Shown here: positions 9,005-17,829 of the stretch, one piece after another | How the letters are laid out: each line of letters starts with the position of its first letter | Position numbering within the stretch: the first letter of the stretch is position 1 | DNA from: Oleidesulfovibrio sp964593925 | Lineage (GTDB): Bacteria > Desulfobacterota > Desulfovibrionia > Desulfovibrionales > Desulfovibrionaceae | Direction: 5' to 3' | NCBI GenBank assembly: GCA_964593925.1 | Contig: CAZQKM010000024.1 | Coordinates: 1 to 33,972, forward strand | Length of the DNA stretch: 33,972 bases | Position numbers and translations under genes: made by a program | Notes under the pieces: generated by a model | Database searches by the model: none | Told to the model about the DNA's origin: nothing | The model's input: only the letters and a program-made list of their open reading frames with translations

Positions 9005-9892
9005 ATGATGCATTTTCAAGATGTTATTCTGCGATTGCAGAATTTTTGGGCAGGCAAGGGATGCGCAATTCAGCAGTCTTTTGATTGTGAGTGCGGTGCA
9101 GGAACGTTCAATCCCTCGACATTTTTGCGGGTTATCGGCCCAGAACCCTGGAATGCGGCATATGTGGAGGCCTCCAGACGACCCACTGACGGGCGATATG
9201 GCGAAAACCCCAACCGCCTTCAGCATTACTTTCAGTTTCAGGTCATTCTTAAGCCTTCTCCAGAAAATATGCAGGAGCTTTATCTTGAAAGCCTGAGTGC
9301 TTTGGGCCTCAATTTTGCGGAGCATGATATCCGCTTTGTGGAAGATGATTGGGAGTCTCCTACTCTAGGTGCTTGGGGGCTTGGCTGGGAAGTATGGCTC
9401 AACGGCATGGAAGTAACGCAGTTTACATATTTTCAACAGGTGGGAGGCATTGACCTTACTCCTGTCAGTGTCGAGTTAACATATGGTCTTGAACGTTTAT
9501 GCATGTATTTACAGGAAAAAGAGTCTGTATACGATTTGAAGTGGAATGATGCAGTGACGTATGGCCACATCTACCACCAAAATGAAGTGGAAATGTCTCG
9601 CTATAATTTTGAAGCTTCGGACGCAGATATGCTGCTGAAACTTTTTAATGCGTACGAAAAGGAATGCTCCAGGCTTTGTAAGCAAGGGCTGCCATGGCCT
9701 GCATATGATTACTGCCTCAAGTGTTCCCATACTTTTAACCTGCTTGATGCGCGTGGGGCCATTTCCATTACAGAACGGACAGGATATATTGGCCGTGTGC
9801 GGGCGCTTGCCTCTGCTGTCGCCCGTCTTTATGCCGTACAACGTGAAGAATTGGGCTATCCCATGCTGGGCGCCGGAATGAGAAAAGGATAA
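9005..9892 (+). CDS. glyQ: Glycyl-tRNA synthetase alpha subunit
   Basis: GlyQ is the catalytic alpha subunit of the bacterial alpha2beta2 glycyl-tRNA synthetase, which activates glycine with ATP and charges tRNA-Gly. The 295-residue product is close to the usual length. It has the characteristic opening FQDVILRLQNFWAGKGCAIQQ, then RVIGPEPWNAAYVEASRRPTDGRYGENPNRLQHYFQFQVILKP in the class II active-site region, and FTYFQQVGGIDLTPVSVELTYGLERL. glyS follows 14 bp later, as expected for this obligate pair. ATG 9008 is an equally possible start. The identification rests on strong similarity throughout. Confidence 0.98.
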   Translation: MMHFQDVILRLQNFWAGKGCAIQQSFDCECGAGTFNPSTFLRVIGPEPWNAAYVEASRRPTDGRYGENPNRLQHYFQFQVILKPSPENMQELYLESLSALGLNFAEHDIRFVEDDWESPTLGAWGLGWEVWLNGMEVTQFTYFQQVGGIDLTPVSVELTYGLERLCMYLQEKESVYDLKWNDAVTYGHIYHQNEVEMSRYNFEASDADMLLKLFNAYEKECSRLCKQGLPWPAYDYCLKCSHTFNLLDARGAISITERTGYIGRVRALASAVARLYAVQREELGYPMLGAGMRKG

Positions 9893-9906
9893 GGAGAGAG
9901 CGGAGT

Positions 9907-11997
9907 ATGTCTGTTTTTATGCTGGAAATAGGAACCGAAGAGTTACCTGCCCGTTTTCTGCCTGCCTTGGAACAGGAACTTGTGACTCGTTTTTCAGGTG
10001 CGCTTGATCATGCTGGTATCGACTATGTTCGCATTGAGGCAAGTTCCACCCCTAGGCGTCTGGTTTTGCATGTTGAGGATATGGATCGTATCCAGCGCGA
10101 CTCCGAAGAAGTGATTTCAGGCCCCCCCCTGCGTATAGCCTATGATGGCGATGGAGCCCCCACAAAAGCTGCCTTGGGATTTGCCCATACACAGGGTGTG
10201 GATATGGAGGCGTTGTTCACGCTTTCTACGGACAAAGGTGACTATATTGCCGTCCGTAAAAAGTCTGGAGGCCGTCTTGTGTGCAACATTCTGGCCGAGT
10301 TGTGCCCGGAGATCATTGCCGGCTTGCCTTTTCCCAAAAAAATGCGGTGGGGAAGCGGCGAGTTTACCTTTGGCCGTCCGTTGCGCTGGTTGTTGGCGAT
10401 TTTTGATGCCGATGTAGTTCCCTTTAGTCTTGGTGGCCTTACTTCCGGCAGGCTGACCCATGGCCACAGGGTGCATGGACCTGGACCTTTTGAAGTATCT
10501 TGTGTTGATGCGTACACTGCTATTCTGCGTACACAGTGTGGGGTAACGCTCTTTTCAGGGGAACGTCGTAACGCGATTATACAAGGCGGTAATGCCTTGG
10601 CTGCTGGTGTGGGCGGTTCTGTATTGTGGAAAGAGAGCTTGCTGGACGAGGTGCAGGGGTTATGTGAACATCCGACGCCATGTCTTGGTTGTTTTGAGCC
10701 GGATTTTTTAGAATTACCTGCACAGGTGCTTTTGACTAGCATGGAAAGTCACCAAAAAAGTTTTGGTGTGGCCAAAGATGATGGTGCTTTATTACCGTAT
10801 TTTTTGACGATACTTAATGTAACCCCCAAAGACAATGCTCTGGTGCAAAAAGGTTGGGAGCGTGTACTGCGTGCACGCTTGGAAGACGCCCGTTTTTTTT
10901 GGCGAGCAGATATCGCCTCTGATTTTGCAACCTGGCTGGATAAGCTGGAAGCCGTAATTTTTTTGGCTCCGCTAGGCAGCATGGGTGATAAGACCCGTCG
11001 TCTTGAAGCTTTATGCCGCCATCTTGCTACGCTTGTAGAGGGAGCAGATGCTGAGGAAGCTGCTCGTGCCGGCCGTCTCTCCAAGGCAGACCTTGTTTCG
11101 GAGATGGTATGTGAGTTTGACTCATTACAGGGGGTCATGGGGGGGATTTACGCGCAAAAAAAGGGCGAATCAGAAACGGTTGCCACTGCTATTGGTGAAC
11201 AATATCTAGCGACTGGGCCTGAAAGTCCGCTTCCTGTTTCTTTGCATGGAGCGCTGCTTTCCCTGGCAGACAAGCTGGACACCCTTGTAGGATGTTTCGG
11301 CTTGGGTATGATGCCCACCGGGGCTTCTGATCCATATGCACTGCGCCGGTGTGCACTGGGCATAGTCCGTATTATTTTTGAGAAAAAGTTGCGTTTAGGT
11401 ATTGGAGATCTTTTTGAATATGCACAACAATTGTATGGGCAGCGCCAGTGGAAAATTGCTCCTGCCCAGGCTCAAGAAGCATTCCATGAATTTTTTGCGT
11501 TACGTTTAAAGAATTTTTTTGTTTCAAAGGGCTATGAAACGTTATTTATTGAGGCCGTGCTGAGTGCAGGTCTTGAAGATGTGTGGGCTGTGGGGGCACG
11601 CCTTGATGCCCTGACTACCTTTGGCAGGTCCGTGGAATTTGAGGCAGCGATACTGACATTTAAAAGGGCGGCTAATATCATCCGCAAGCAGGGGCAGGAA
11701 ACAGGCATCATTCTTGATGGCGTGTATAACGATGGTTTGTTTGAAGACGATGCCGAAAGAGCATTGGCAGATGTATTGCGGAAAAGCGCTGCTGACTTTG
11801 AAGCAAAGTGGGCTGCCTGCGATTATCAGGCGCTTTTTCTCCAGTTGAACATGTTACGTCCTGTGGTAGATGCCTTTTTTGAAAACGTCATGGTCATGTG
11901 CGACGACGCCGCGTTGCGTAATAACAGGTTGAATTTGCTCCAGGCCCTCGTGGGGCGTTTGGGGCGCCTTGCAGATTTCAATGCTTTGCAAATGTAG
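9907..11997 (+). CDS. glyS: Glycyl-tRNA synthetase beta subunit
   Basis: GlyS is the tRNA-binding beta subunit that partners GlyQ. The 696-residue length is typical. The N-terminus MLEIGTEELPARFLPAL, the segments FGRPLRWLLAIF, LTHGHRVHG and ARFFWRADI, and KADLVSEMVCEFDSLQGVMGGIYA of the HD-like region are family hallmarks. LADKLDTLVGCFGLGMMPTGASDPYALRR and a C-terminal anticodon-binding region follow. AAGGAG overlapping the glyQ stop (9892-9897) and GGAG closer to the ATG both precede the start. It is the last gene of the run that begins at mfd. I see no terminator between it and the rpsT promoter. Confidence 0.97.
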   Translation: MSVFMLEIGTEELPARFLPALEQELVTRFSGALDHAGIDYVRIEASSTPRRLVLHVEDMDRIQRDSEEVISGPPLRIAYDGDGAPTKAALGFAHTQGVDMEALFTLSTDKGDYIAVRKKSGGRLVCNILAELCPEIIAGLPFPKKMRWGSGEFTFGRPLRWLLAIFDADVVPFSLGGLTSGRLTHGHRVHGPGPFEVSCVDAYTAILRTQCGVTLFSGERRNAIIQGGNALAAGVGGSVLWKESLLDEVQGLCEHPTPCLGCFEPDFLELPAQVLLTSMESHQKSFGVAKDDGALLPYFLTILNVTPKDNALVQKGWERVLRARLEDARFFWRADIASDFATWLDKLEAVIFLAPLGSMGDKTRRLEALCRHLATLVEGADAEEAARAGRLSKADLVSEMVCEFDSLQGVMGGIYAQKKGESETVATAIGEQYLATGPESPLPVSLHGALLSLADKLDTLVGCFGLGMMPTGASDPYALRRCALGIVRIIFEKKLRLGIGDLFEYAQQLYGQRQWKIAPAQAQEAFHEFFALRLKNFFVSKGYETLFIEAVLSAGLEDVWAVGARLDALTTFGRSVEFEAAILTFKRAANIIRKQGQETGIILDGVYNDGLFEDDAERALADVLRKSAADFEAKWAACDYQALFLQLNMLRPVVDAFFENVMVMCDDAALRNNRLNLLQALVGRLGRLADFNALQM

Positions 11998-12036
11998 CAC
12001 ATCTCTGGTGGTTGTATATAAAATTCTTTGTCAGAC

Positions 12037-12066
12037 TTGACAAGGTACGGAATATGGCGGTAAATA
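12037..12066 (+). promoter_or_regulatory. Sigma-70-type promoter for rpsT
   Basis: A perfect TTGACA (12037-12042) is followed after 18 nt by TAAATA (12061-12066). It lies about 65 bp upstream of the rpsT start codon. A strong separate promoter suits a ribosomal protein gene. Confidence 0.55.
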
Positions 12067-12131
12067 CTTCGTTTCCCGTGTTCCAGTAGGCTATATACCT
12101 TTTTTCACATAGAAGTTTTTGGGAGGATCCC

Positions 12132-12395
12132 TTGGCTAACCATAAGTCTGCAATTAAGCGGCATAAACAAAGCGTCAAAAGAGCCGCACGCAATCGCGCC
12201 GTTAAGACCCGTATTAAGAACGTGATCAAGGCTGTTCGCACGGCTGTTACGGAAAAAGACAGAGAGCAGGCTCAGAGCAGACTGACTGAGGCCATGTCTG
12301 TTCTGGATAAAGCTTCCAGCAAAGGTGTTATCCACTGGAAAAATGCTGCACGTAAGATCTCTCGGCTCAGTAAAGCTGTTGATGGTATAGAATAG
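12132..12395 (+). CDS. rpsT: 30S ribosomal protein S20
   Basis: S20 binds 16S rRNA early in assembly of the small ribosomal subunit. The 87-residue, highly basic product starts ANHKSAIKRHKQSVKRAARN and contains the family block GVIHWKNAARKISRLSKAV, both diagnostic. The start is TTG, fixed by GGGAGG (12121-12126) 5 nt upstream and by homology. UUG starts are known for S20 in E. coli, where they contribute to translational control; I infer but cannot show the same here. It has its own promoter and terminator, so it is probably a single-gene unit. Confidence 0.97.
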   Translation: MANHKSAIKRHKQSVKRAARNRAVKTRIKNVIKAVRTAVTEKDREQAQSRLTEAMSVLDKASSKGVIHWKNAARKISRLSKAVDGIE

Positions 12396-12422
12396 TATAC
12401 CTTGCTTTTTTTACGTACAATG

Positions 12423-12449
12423 CCCGTCACTTTTGTGGCGGGTTTTTTT
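12423..12449 (+). terminator. Rho-independent terminator after rpsT
   Basis: The stem cccgtcac (12423-12430) pairs with gtggcggg (12435-12442), with one G-U wobble, around a TTTT loop. Seven Ts follow (12443-12449). It starts 28 nt after the rpsT stop. Confidence 0.85.
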
Positions 12450-12617
12450 GTGGGATACGGTAGCTATTTTTTGTATAGTCATTGGTCTCTTTGAGGAGAC
12501 AGGATATACAGGAGTCTGCTATTGAACATACTACATTGTTTTGCTAGTGAGTGCCAAAAAGCGGAACAGCCAAAGTGCTGTGTGTGTGCTCTACATATTT
12601 TTTAGAAAGAGTCAAAA

Positions 12618-14015
12618 ATGGGCCTACTTCGAAAAACGCCAAAAGTTTCTCAGTTGAAAGTCATCATAGTAGGGGCCGGTGAGGTTGGGTACCATATTGC
12701 CCAACGCCTCACGCGTGAAAGCAAGCAGGTTGTCGTTGTGGATACGAACTCTGGAGCGCTTAAACGTATAGCAGAGGCCCTTGATGTCCAGACCATCCGA
12801 GGTTCCGGCTCAAGTCCGACCATACTGCATGATGCCGGGGCAGAGGATGCGGATATTATACTTGCTGTGACTGATAGCGATGAGGTGAATATCATCGCCT
12901 GCCTGTTTGCCAATATAATCTCTCCTGCTTCTACAAAGCTCGCACGTATTCGTGATGAAGAATATATTCTCTATCGCGATGCGCTGGCACAGGATTTGTT
13001 AAATATCAGCGCCATAATTAATCCTGAAGTGGAAGTGGTAAAAAACATAGACCGCCTGCTTTCATTACCGGGGGCAGTGGACTATAGCGAATTTGCAGGC
13101 GGACGCATTCGGATGGTTGGTATGCGCGTATGCTCGGGACCTCTTGTGGGGTTGCAGCTGATGCGTTTTCGTTCGGTCATTTCTCACCCTGATGTCATTA
13201 TTGCAGCCATAATCCGTAATGACGCACTGATTGTTCCCACTGGCATAGATGAAATACGGGCAGAGGATATTGTATATTTTGTCTGTACCGAATCAAGCCT
13301 TGAGGCTGTGCGTAGCGCAGCAGCCGGCCAGGAAGCGCCGGTACGTAGTGCGCTGATTGTGGGAGGGGGCAATATTGGTATACGTTTGGCAACGCTTTTT
13401 GAAAGAAAAGGCTATCATACTAAGCTTGTGGAGCGTGATGAAGAGCGGTGTGCCATGTTGGCAGAAAAATTGGATACCACAATTGTCCTGTATGGTGATG
13501 GAACTGATCAGGAATTATTAAGTGAAGAAAATGTGGGTGCCATGGATGCAGTTGTCGCACTGACAGCGGATGAAGAAACCAATATTTTGTGTTCGTTGCT
13601 GGCAAAAAATATGGGAGTACGGAAAACAGTAGCCCGTATTAACAAGACAGCATACCAACCATTGGTTCGTGCCATTGGTATTGAGCATTCTGTTAGCCCC
13701 AGGCTTTCTGCAGTCAACAGCATTTTGCACTACATCCGCAAAGGCAAGGTGCTTTCTTCTGTGGCTATTCGTGGTGAAGAAGCAGAAGTGCTGGAGGCGC
13801 TGGCCGAAGAAAAGTCTGACGTGGTGGGCAAGCCCATTCACAAGCTGCATTTTCCCAAGGGGGCGCTGGTACTCGCTCTCGTACGCGGCCTGGAGGTTGT
13901 CATTCCCAGTGGTAACACGATAATCAGGCCGCAAGATCGTATTCTTATTCTTGCCACTCCACAGGCAGTATCTGAGGTGGAACAGGCTCTCATGGTAAAA
14001 CTTAAAGCCTACTAG
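12618..14015 (+). CDS. trkA: Trk potassium uptake regulatory subunit TrkA
   Basis: TrkA is the cytoplasmic NAD(H)-binding gating ring of the Trk potassium transporter. The 465-residue product has the full duplicated plan of RCK_N, RCK_C, RCK_N, RCK_C. The first dinucleotide-binding motif is GAGEVG (residues 19-24) followed by VVVVDTN, and the second is GGGNIGIRLA at about residue 253. Conserved segments DADIILAVTDSDEVN and DAVVALTADEETN follow each Rossmann motif. The start ATG 12618 has only a weak purine-rich GAAAGAG ahead. trkH, its membrane partner, starts 13 bp after the stop, so the two probably share a transcript. Confidence 0.96.
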   Translation: MGLLRKTPKVSQLKVIIVGAGEVGYHIAQRLTRESKQVVVVDTNSGALKRIAEALDVQTIRGSGSSPTILHDAGAEDADIILAVTDSDEVNIIACLFANIISPASTKLARIRDEEYILYRDALAQDLLNISAIINPEVEVVKNIDRLLSLPGAVDYSEFAGGRIRMVGMRVCSGPLVGLQLMRFRSVISHPDVIIAAIIRNDALIVPTGIDEIRAEDIVYFVCTESSLEAVRSAAAGQEAPVRSALIVGGGNIGIRLATLFERKGYHTKLVERDEERCAMLAEKLDTTIVLYGDGTDQELLSEENVGAMDAVVALTADEETNILCSLLAKNMGVRKTVARINKTAYQPLVRAIGIEHSVSPRLSAVNSILHYIRKGKVLSSVAIRGEEAEVLEALAEEKSDVVGKPIHKLHFPKGALVLALVRGLEVVIPSGNTIIRPQDRILILATPQAVSEVEQALMVKLKAY

Positions 14016-14028
14016 GCCAAAGCACACT

Positions 14029-15474
14029 ATGCGCATTAAATATACGCTCTATGTCATTGGAGCACTGTTATGTTCCGTTGGCCTGACAATGTTGTTTCCT
14101 TTGATTTTTTCGGTATATTATCAGGATAATAGCCTCTTGCCGTTTGTGTATTCCATGCTGGCAACCCTGTTTTTCGGAGCCGGTTTGGTCTTGGCATTCC
14201 GTGAGCCTGTAAAACCGTTGTTGAACCATAGAGAGGGCATGGCCATTGTGGCCCTGGGCTGGATAGGCGCGGGGGTTGCAGGGGCTTTGCCGTTCTGGTT
14301 TGGAGGCTTTCTGGGTTTTACTGATGCCTTGTTTGAATCCATATCGGGCTTTACCACCACAGGTTCTACAGTTTTGATGGATATTGAGGTACTACCTCGC
14401 GGACTTTTGATGTGGCGCAGTCTGACCCACTGGCTTGGTGGTATGGGGATTATTGTGCTGTCATTGGCCATTTTGCCTTTTCTTGGAGTAGGGGGAATGC
14501 AGTTGTACAAGGCAGAGGTACCCGGCCCTGTGCCGGACAAGCTTAAGCCGCGTATCAAAGATACGGCCATGACCCTCTGGAAAGTATATCTGTTTTTTTC
14601 TGTCTTGCAGGCAATATTATTGCTTTTGGGCGGCATGGATTTTTTTGATGCCATTTGCCATACTTTTGGAACCATGGCCACGGGGGGGTTTTCAACACGT
14701 AATGCCTCTGTGGGATATTATGACAGTGCCTATATACAGATTGTAATCATCATTTTTATGTTTATTGCAGGTATCAACTTTTCACTACACTTTAAATTAT
14801 TGGCAGGAGAGCCAAAAGCGCTTTTAAAGGATCCAGAATTTCGATTTTATTCCATAGTATTGCTAGTCTGTATCTGTATTGTGACATTTTCAGTATATGG
14901 AAGCAGTTATAGCGATTTTGGTGTGGCCTTACGCCACGCCGCATTTCAGGTCATCTCAATATGCACGACAACTGGATTTGCCACCGCAAACTATGAGCAA
15001 TGGGCACCTGCCACACTGGCGATTTTGCTTATTTTGACATTTTTTGGAGGCTGCGCCGGATCGACTGGGGGCGGTATCAAGTGCATGCGTGTATTGTTAT
15101 TGTTGAAACAGGCATATCATGAGATTTTTCATCTTATACATCCGCGTTCTGTTTCCCATGTAAAGCTGGGGAGTCGTATTGTCAGGCCAGAGGTGCTTTC
15201 TGGGGTATTGGGTTTTTTTGTTTTATACATCTGCCTGTTTGTACTTTCTTCTTTGTTGATAACCGGAATGGGAGTGGATGTGCTGACGGCATTCAGTGCT
15301 GCTGCGGCATGTATCGGCAATATTGGCCCGGGCTTGGGTACCGTTGGGCCGGCAGAGAATTTTGCCCATTTACCGTATGCAGCAAAATGGGTGCTGGCGA
15401 TGTGTATGCTGCTTGGTCGCCTTGAGATATATACTATTTTCATCTTATTCGTGCCTGAATTTTGGCGTAAGTAA
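14029..15474 (+). CDS. trkH: Trk potassium uptake channel subunit TrkH
   Basis: TrkH is the inner-membrane potassium-conducting subunit assembled with TrkA. The 481-residue protein is strongly hydrophobic with about 10-12 spans. It carries four selectivity-filter-like repeats: SGFTTTGST, FGTMATGGFSTRN, ICTTTGFATANYEQW and CIGNIGPGLGTVGP. The third membrane-pair-pore repeat is followed by FGGCAGSTGGGIKCMR, a known TrkH element. The length matches the family. There is no good Shine-Dalgarno, so coupling to trkA translation is likely. It ends just before the convergent terminator shared with adk. Confidence 0.96.
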   Translation: MRIKYTLYVIGALLCSVGLTMLFPLIFSVYYQDNSLLPFVYSMLATLFFGAGLVLAFREPVKPLLNHREGMAIVALGWIGAGVAGALPFWFGGFLGFTDALFESISGFTTTGSTVLMDIEVLPRGLLMWRSLTHWLGGMGIIVLSLAILPFLGVGGMQLYKAEVPGPVPDKLKPRIKDTAMTLWKVYLFFSVLQAILLLLGGMDFFDAICHTFGTMATGGFSTRNASVGYYDSAYIQIVIIIFMFIAGINFSLHFKLLAGEPKALLKDPEFRFYSIVLLVCICIVTFSVYGSSYSDFGVALRHAAFQVISICTTTGFATANYEQWAPATLAILLILTFFGGCAGSTGGGIKCMRVLLLLKQAYHEIFHLIHPRSVSHVKLGSRIVRPEVLSGVLGFFVLYICLFVLSSLLITGMGVDVLTAFSAAAACIGNIGPGLGTVGPAENFAHLPYAAKWVLAMCMLLGRLEIYTIFILFVPEFWRK

Positions 15475-15560
15475 GCTGTTTTGAGGCGGATCCCCGTATT
15501 TTATTCAGGCATGTTCTTCTTTTAGAAAAATAGATTTCCTGGCAGAGAACTGCGGGGTAT

Positions 15561-15603
15561 CTACAAAAAAAAGCTCCCACAATGCAGGAGCTTTTTTTTG
15601 TAG
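15561..15603. terminator. Bidirectional terminator between trkH and adk
   Basis: A perfect 17-bp inverted repeat (15561-15577 with 15587-15603) has a GC-containing core (agctcc / ggagct), a 9-nt loop, and 8-nt A and T runs on its flanks. It works as a hairpin plus U-tract in either direction. It sits between the convergent trkH (+) and adk (-) genes. Confidence 0.92.
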
Positions 15604-15618
15604 ACGAAGGAAGGGGTT

Positions 15619-16290
15619 TTAGGAAAGTCGGGCAAGAAGCGCATCTTTAACAGAGGCGATATCACCTTCACCATTCAGTTCGACATATTGAGTGAGGCCT
15701 TGTGTGGCCAGGCTCTTATAGAAATAGGCTGCGGCAAGTGTACCGTCTGTGGTGTTATAATAGATGTCATGGCGTTTATTAATGGCAGCTTCATCCTGAT
15801 CATCAGCGCGACTGCTTAATGCGCCCCCACAGACACGGCATGTATCACCGTTGGGCTTGATGGCGTCGATGAAAATATTGTTGGGATGGTTGTTGTCATT
15901 GGCGCAAAGACGGCGCCCCATGATACGATTTTTTGCTACTTCACGGGGCAGCAGAATTTCGATGACGTAATTAAGTGCCATGCCTTCGACTTGCAAGGCG
16001 TCCCACAGCTTTTGAGCCTGCACCATATTGCGGGGAAAGCCATCCAGCAACCAGCCTCCGGAGCCTTTGGTTTTTAGGGTTTCAAGGACCATGGGGATGG
16101 TAATTTCATCAGGGACCAGATCACCGCGATCAATATATTCTTTTGCTTTTTTGCCAAGAGCGGTGCCACCGCCGATGTGCTCACGGAAAATCGCGCCGGA
16201 TTCAATGTGCGCCAAGTCATACTTTTGTTTAACCAGCGAACCTTGAGTTCCTTTGCCACTGCCGTTGGGGCCAAAGATGAGTATATTCAC
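15619..16290 (-). CDS. adk: Adenylate kinase, metal-binding LID type
   Basis: Adenylate kinase interconverts ATP + AMP and 2 ADP in the cytoplasm. The 223-residue product has the P-loop GPNGSGKGT (7-15), the AMP-binding DGFPRN (83-88), and a LID with Cys129, His135, Cys151 and Cys154 (C-X5-H-X15-C-X2-C). That spacing matches the zinc/cobalt/iron site I know from Desulfovibrio gigas adenylate kinase, numbering included. I start it at GTG 16290, not the in-frame ATG 18 nt upstream. AAGGAGG (16297-16303) lies 6 nt ahead of the GTG and would fall inside the coding sequence if the ATG were used. It is the last gene of the minus-strand operon, before the bidirectional terminator. Confidence 0.95.
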   Translation of the reverse strand: MNILIFGPNGSGKGTQGSLVKQKYDLAHIESGAIFREHIGGGTALGKKAKEYIDRGDLVPDEITIPMVLETLKTKGSGGWLLDGFPRNMVQAQKLWDALQVEGMALNYVIEILLPREVAKNRIMGRRLCANDNNHPNNIFIDAIKPNGDTCRVCGGALSSRADDQDEAAINKRHDIYYNTTDGTLAAAYFYKSLATQGLTQYVELNGEGDIASVKDALLARLS

Positions 16291-16296
16291 GTCATC

Positions 16297-16303
16297 CCTC
16301 CTT
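16297..16303 (-). promoter_or_regulatory. Shine-Dalgarno that fixes the adk GTG start
   Basis: On the minus strand AAGGAGG lies 6 nt before GTG 16290 and a few nt after the tilS stop. It rules out the in-frame ATG at 16308 as the main start. The GTG choice also brings the Cys/His numbering to that of the D. gigas enzyme. Confidence 0.8.
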
Positions 16304-16308
16304 GTCAT

Positions 16309-17427
16309 TTATTTCACGAAGTCATACTGCGAGACGTATGTACTGTCAATCAACAGACCATCGGATGTGTGGTGGGGTATATAAAAGGCAATACCACCTT
16401 TTGTAATCTGGGCTTCTTTGCGTCCGGGAAACTGAACGCGTTTACCACCTATATTTGCATACCATGCTGTTTCAAGATTCAGAAGTGATGCCTGGAGTAC
16501 CTGGCCTGCCCCAAGGCTATCCAGCACTTTTTTATACAAACGCAGACGAACAGCTTTGTGTAATGCAGAGAGTACGGTGCGACATAAAAACATGATACCG
16601 TTGTGCAGAGGTGGCAAAGGGGGCAGGATACTATTCCAGTACTCCTGGTCTATGCGGGCAAGACGCCATAGATCACTACAGGACTCATGCAAGGCCGGGT
16701 TCTCTTGCTGTAAGTACGGAAGAATCATATGTCGTACACGGTTACGGGTAAAGGCATGACTGGTATTGGAACTGTCCTCGCACCACGGACAGCCTATATC
16801 CTGCAAAAAATTTGTGAGGGTATCTTTGGATGTCACAAGCAAAGGGCGTATGAGCCTGCGAGAGATATCCACAGCGACCATACCTCCCAAGGCAGGCCAT
16901 CCTGTGCCCCGCAGCAAACGCATGAGGATATCTTCTTGAAGGTCACCAGCTTGATGCCCGGTACATATCCAGGGCTGGGATATCGTGGATGCTGTATGGG
17001 CAAAAAAGGCATAACGTGCGCGCCTGCCTACCTCTTCTGTTCCGCAGTGTTGCTCTGTGGCTTCGGTTTTTATATCGCGGCGTTCATAAAAAAAACGTCT
17101 GCCAAGCTTCTGACATATTTTTTTGACAAATTCAGCTTCCTGGATGCTTTCGGCCCGTAGGGAGTGGTCCACATGCATGGCAGCAACAGTACATCCAAGA
17201 CGTGGTGCAAGATAGTGTAGAATAAGCAAAAGCGCGGTGGAATCTGCCCCTCCAGAGCATCCCACAAGCAAACAGGCACCCCGCAATGGATACTGTTGTG
17301 CCGGAGCAGGCAGGGCACTTGCCTGTTCCAGCTGTTCCAGTAGAAAGTGCTCTACGGATAGGCACAGCCGTGCTTGTGCACGGGGAAGATGCTGTAGATT
17401 TGGTGGGAGTGTGGCGGGTACGTACAT
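16309..17427 (-). CDS. tilS: tRNA(Ile)-lysidine synthetase TilS
   Basis: TilS attaches lysine to C34 of the CAU-anticodon tRNA-Ile using ATP, making it read AUA codons; it is normally essential. The 372-residue protein has the PP-loop CSGGADSTALL after a roughly 50-residue N-terminal extension, then AAMHVDHSLR, TGHQAGDLQEDILMRLLRGTG and RPLL, then SNTSHAFTRNRVRH in the tRNA-binding region. The C-terminal part is less conserved. I prefer ATG 17427, with AAGG 7 nt upstream, over ATG 17442, which has no Shine-Dalgarno. It lies about 65 bp after the unknown gene and directly before adk. Confidence 0.92.
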   Translation of the reverse strand: MYVPATLPPNLQHLPRAQARLCLSVEHFLLEQLEQASALPAPAQQYPLRGACLLVGCSGGADSTALLLILHYLAPRLGCTVAAMHVDHSLRAESIQEAEFVKKICQKLGRRFFYERRDIKTEATEQHCGTEEVGRRARYAFFAHTASTISQPWICTGHQAGDLQEDILMRLLRGTGWPALGGMVAVDISRRLIRPLLVTSKDTLTNFLQDIGCPWCEDSSNTSHAFTRNRVRHMILPYLQQENPALHESCSDLWRLARIDQEYWNSILPPLPPLHNGIMFLCRTVLSALHKAVRLRLYKKVLDSLGAGQVLQASLLNLETAWYANIGGKRVQFPGRKEAQITKGGIAFYIPHHTSDGLLIDSTYVSQYDFVK

Positions 17428-17493
17428 GATGCGGCCTTGCATACCGTGGCTGCTAGCATTGAGAAAAAGAGTAGCCTTATGGGTATCTAATAC

Positions 17494-17829
17494 CTATGGG
17501 GCAATGCCCAGCTCATTCAGCAAAGTATCAATATAGGCAGACATATGCGCTTGTAGCCCGGGGGTGGCATAGGCAATGCATTCGCAACGCAGCATATTGC
17601 GGGCGCGTATCAATAGCTCCATGCGCAGACTGTTTTCCAGCAGTTCAAGGGCCATAACATAGGGACCGCACTGGTGTTTATGGGCTTGCTGTAGGGCAGA
17701 CAGATGTTTTTCTGGAACAGGTAGCCAGTATAGTTTATCAATTTCTGCCCCAAGATCCATATCTTGCAAACGTTTGGCAATGGCCAAGGAATGTTCCCTG
17801 GTCAGATCTTCAATGATATAGAGCTTCAT
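17494..17829 (-). CDS. Conserved-looking protein of unknown function, ATGA-coupled to hemA
   Basis: I do not recognise this 111-residue protein. It starts MKLYIIEDLTREH, is probably soluble and alpha-helical, lacks a signal peptide or membrane span, and ends LNELGIAP. It has three Cys, two of them together as RCEC, and several His, but no metal site I can name. The ATG overlaps the hemA stop by 4 nt (ATGA) and AAGGA lies about 8 nt upstream, so it is almost certainly translated and coupled to hemA. An upstream in-frame start would overlap hemA by about 50 nt without a Shine-Dalgarno, so I reject it. Context suggests a small operon-linked protein of tetrapyrrole or tRNA metabolism, but that is guesswork. 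Confidence 0.8.
   Translation of the reverse strand: MKLYIIEDLTREHSLAIAKRLQDMDLGAEIDKLYWLPVPEKHLSALQQAHKHQCGPYVMALELLENSLRMELLIRARNMLRCECIAYATPGLQAHMSAYIDTLLNELGIAP

Noticed and set aside
12481..12500. Hairpin in gtctctttgaggagac before trkA
   Set aside because: The stem is only about 5 bp without a T-run, and it is too weak to call a terminator or riboswitch.
15619..16308. adk start at ATG 16308
   Set aside because: The Shine-Dalgarno AAGGAGG would then be inside the coding sequence. GTG 16290 has it at 6 nt and restores the expected length and metal-site numbering.
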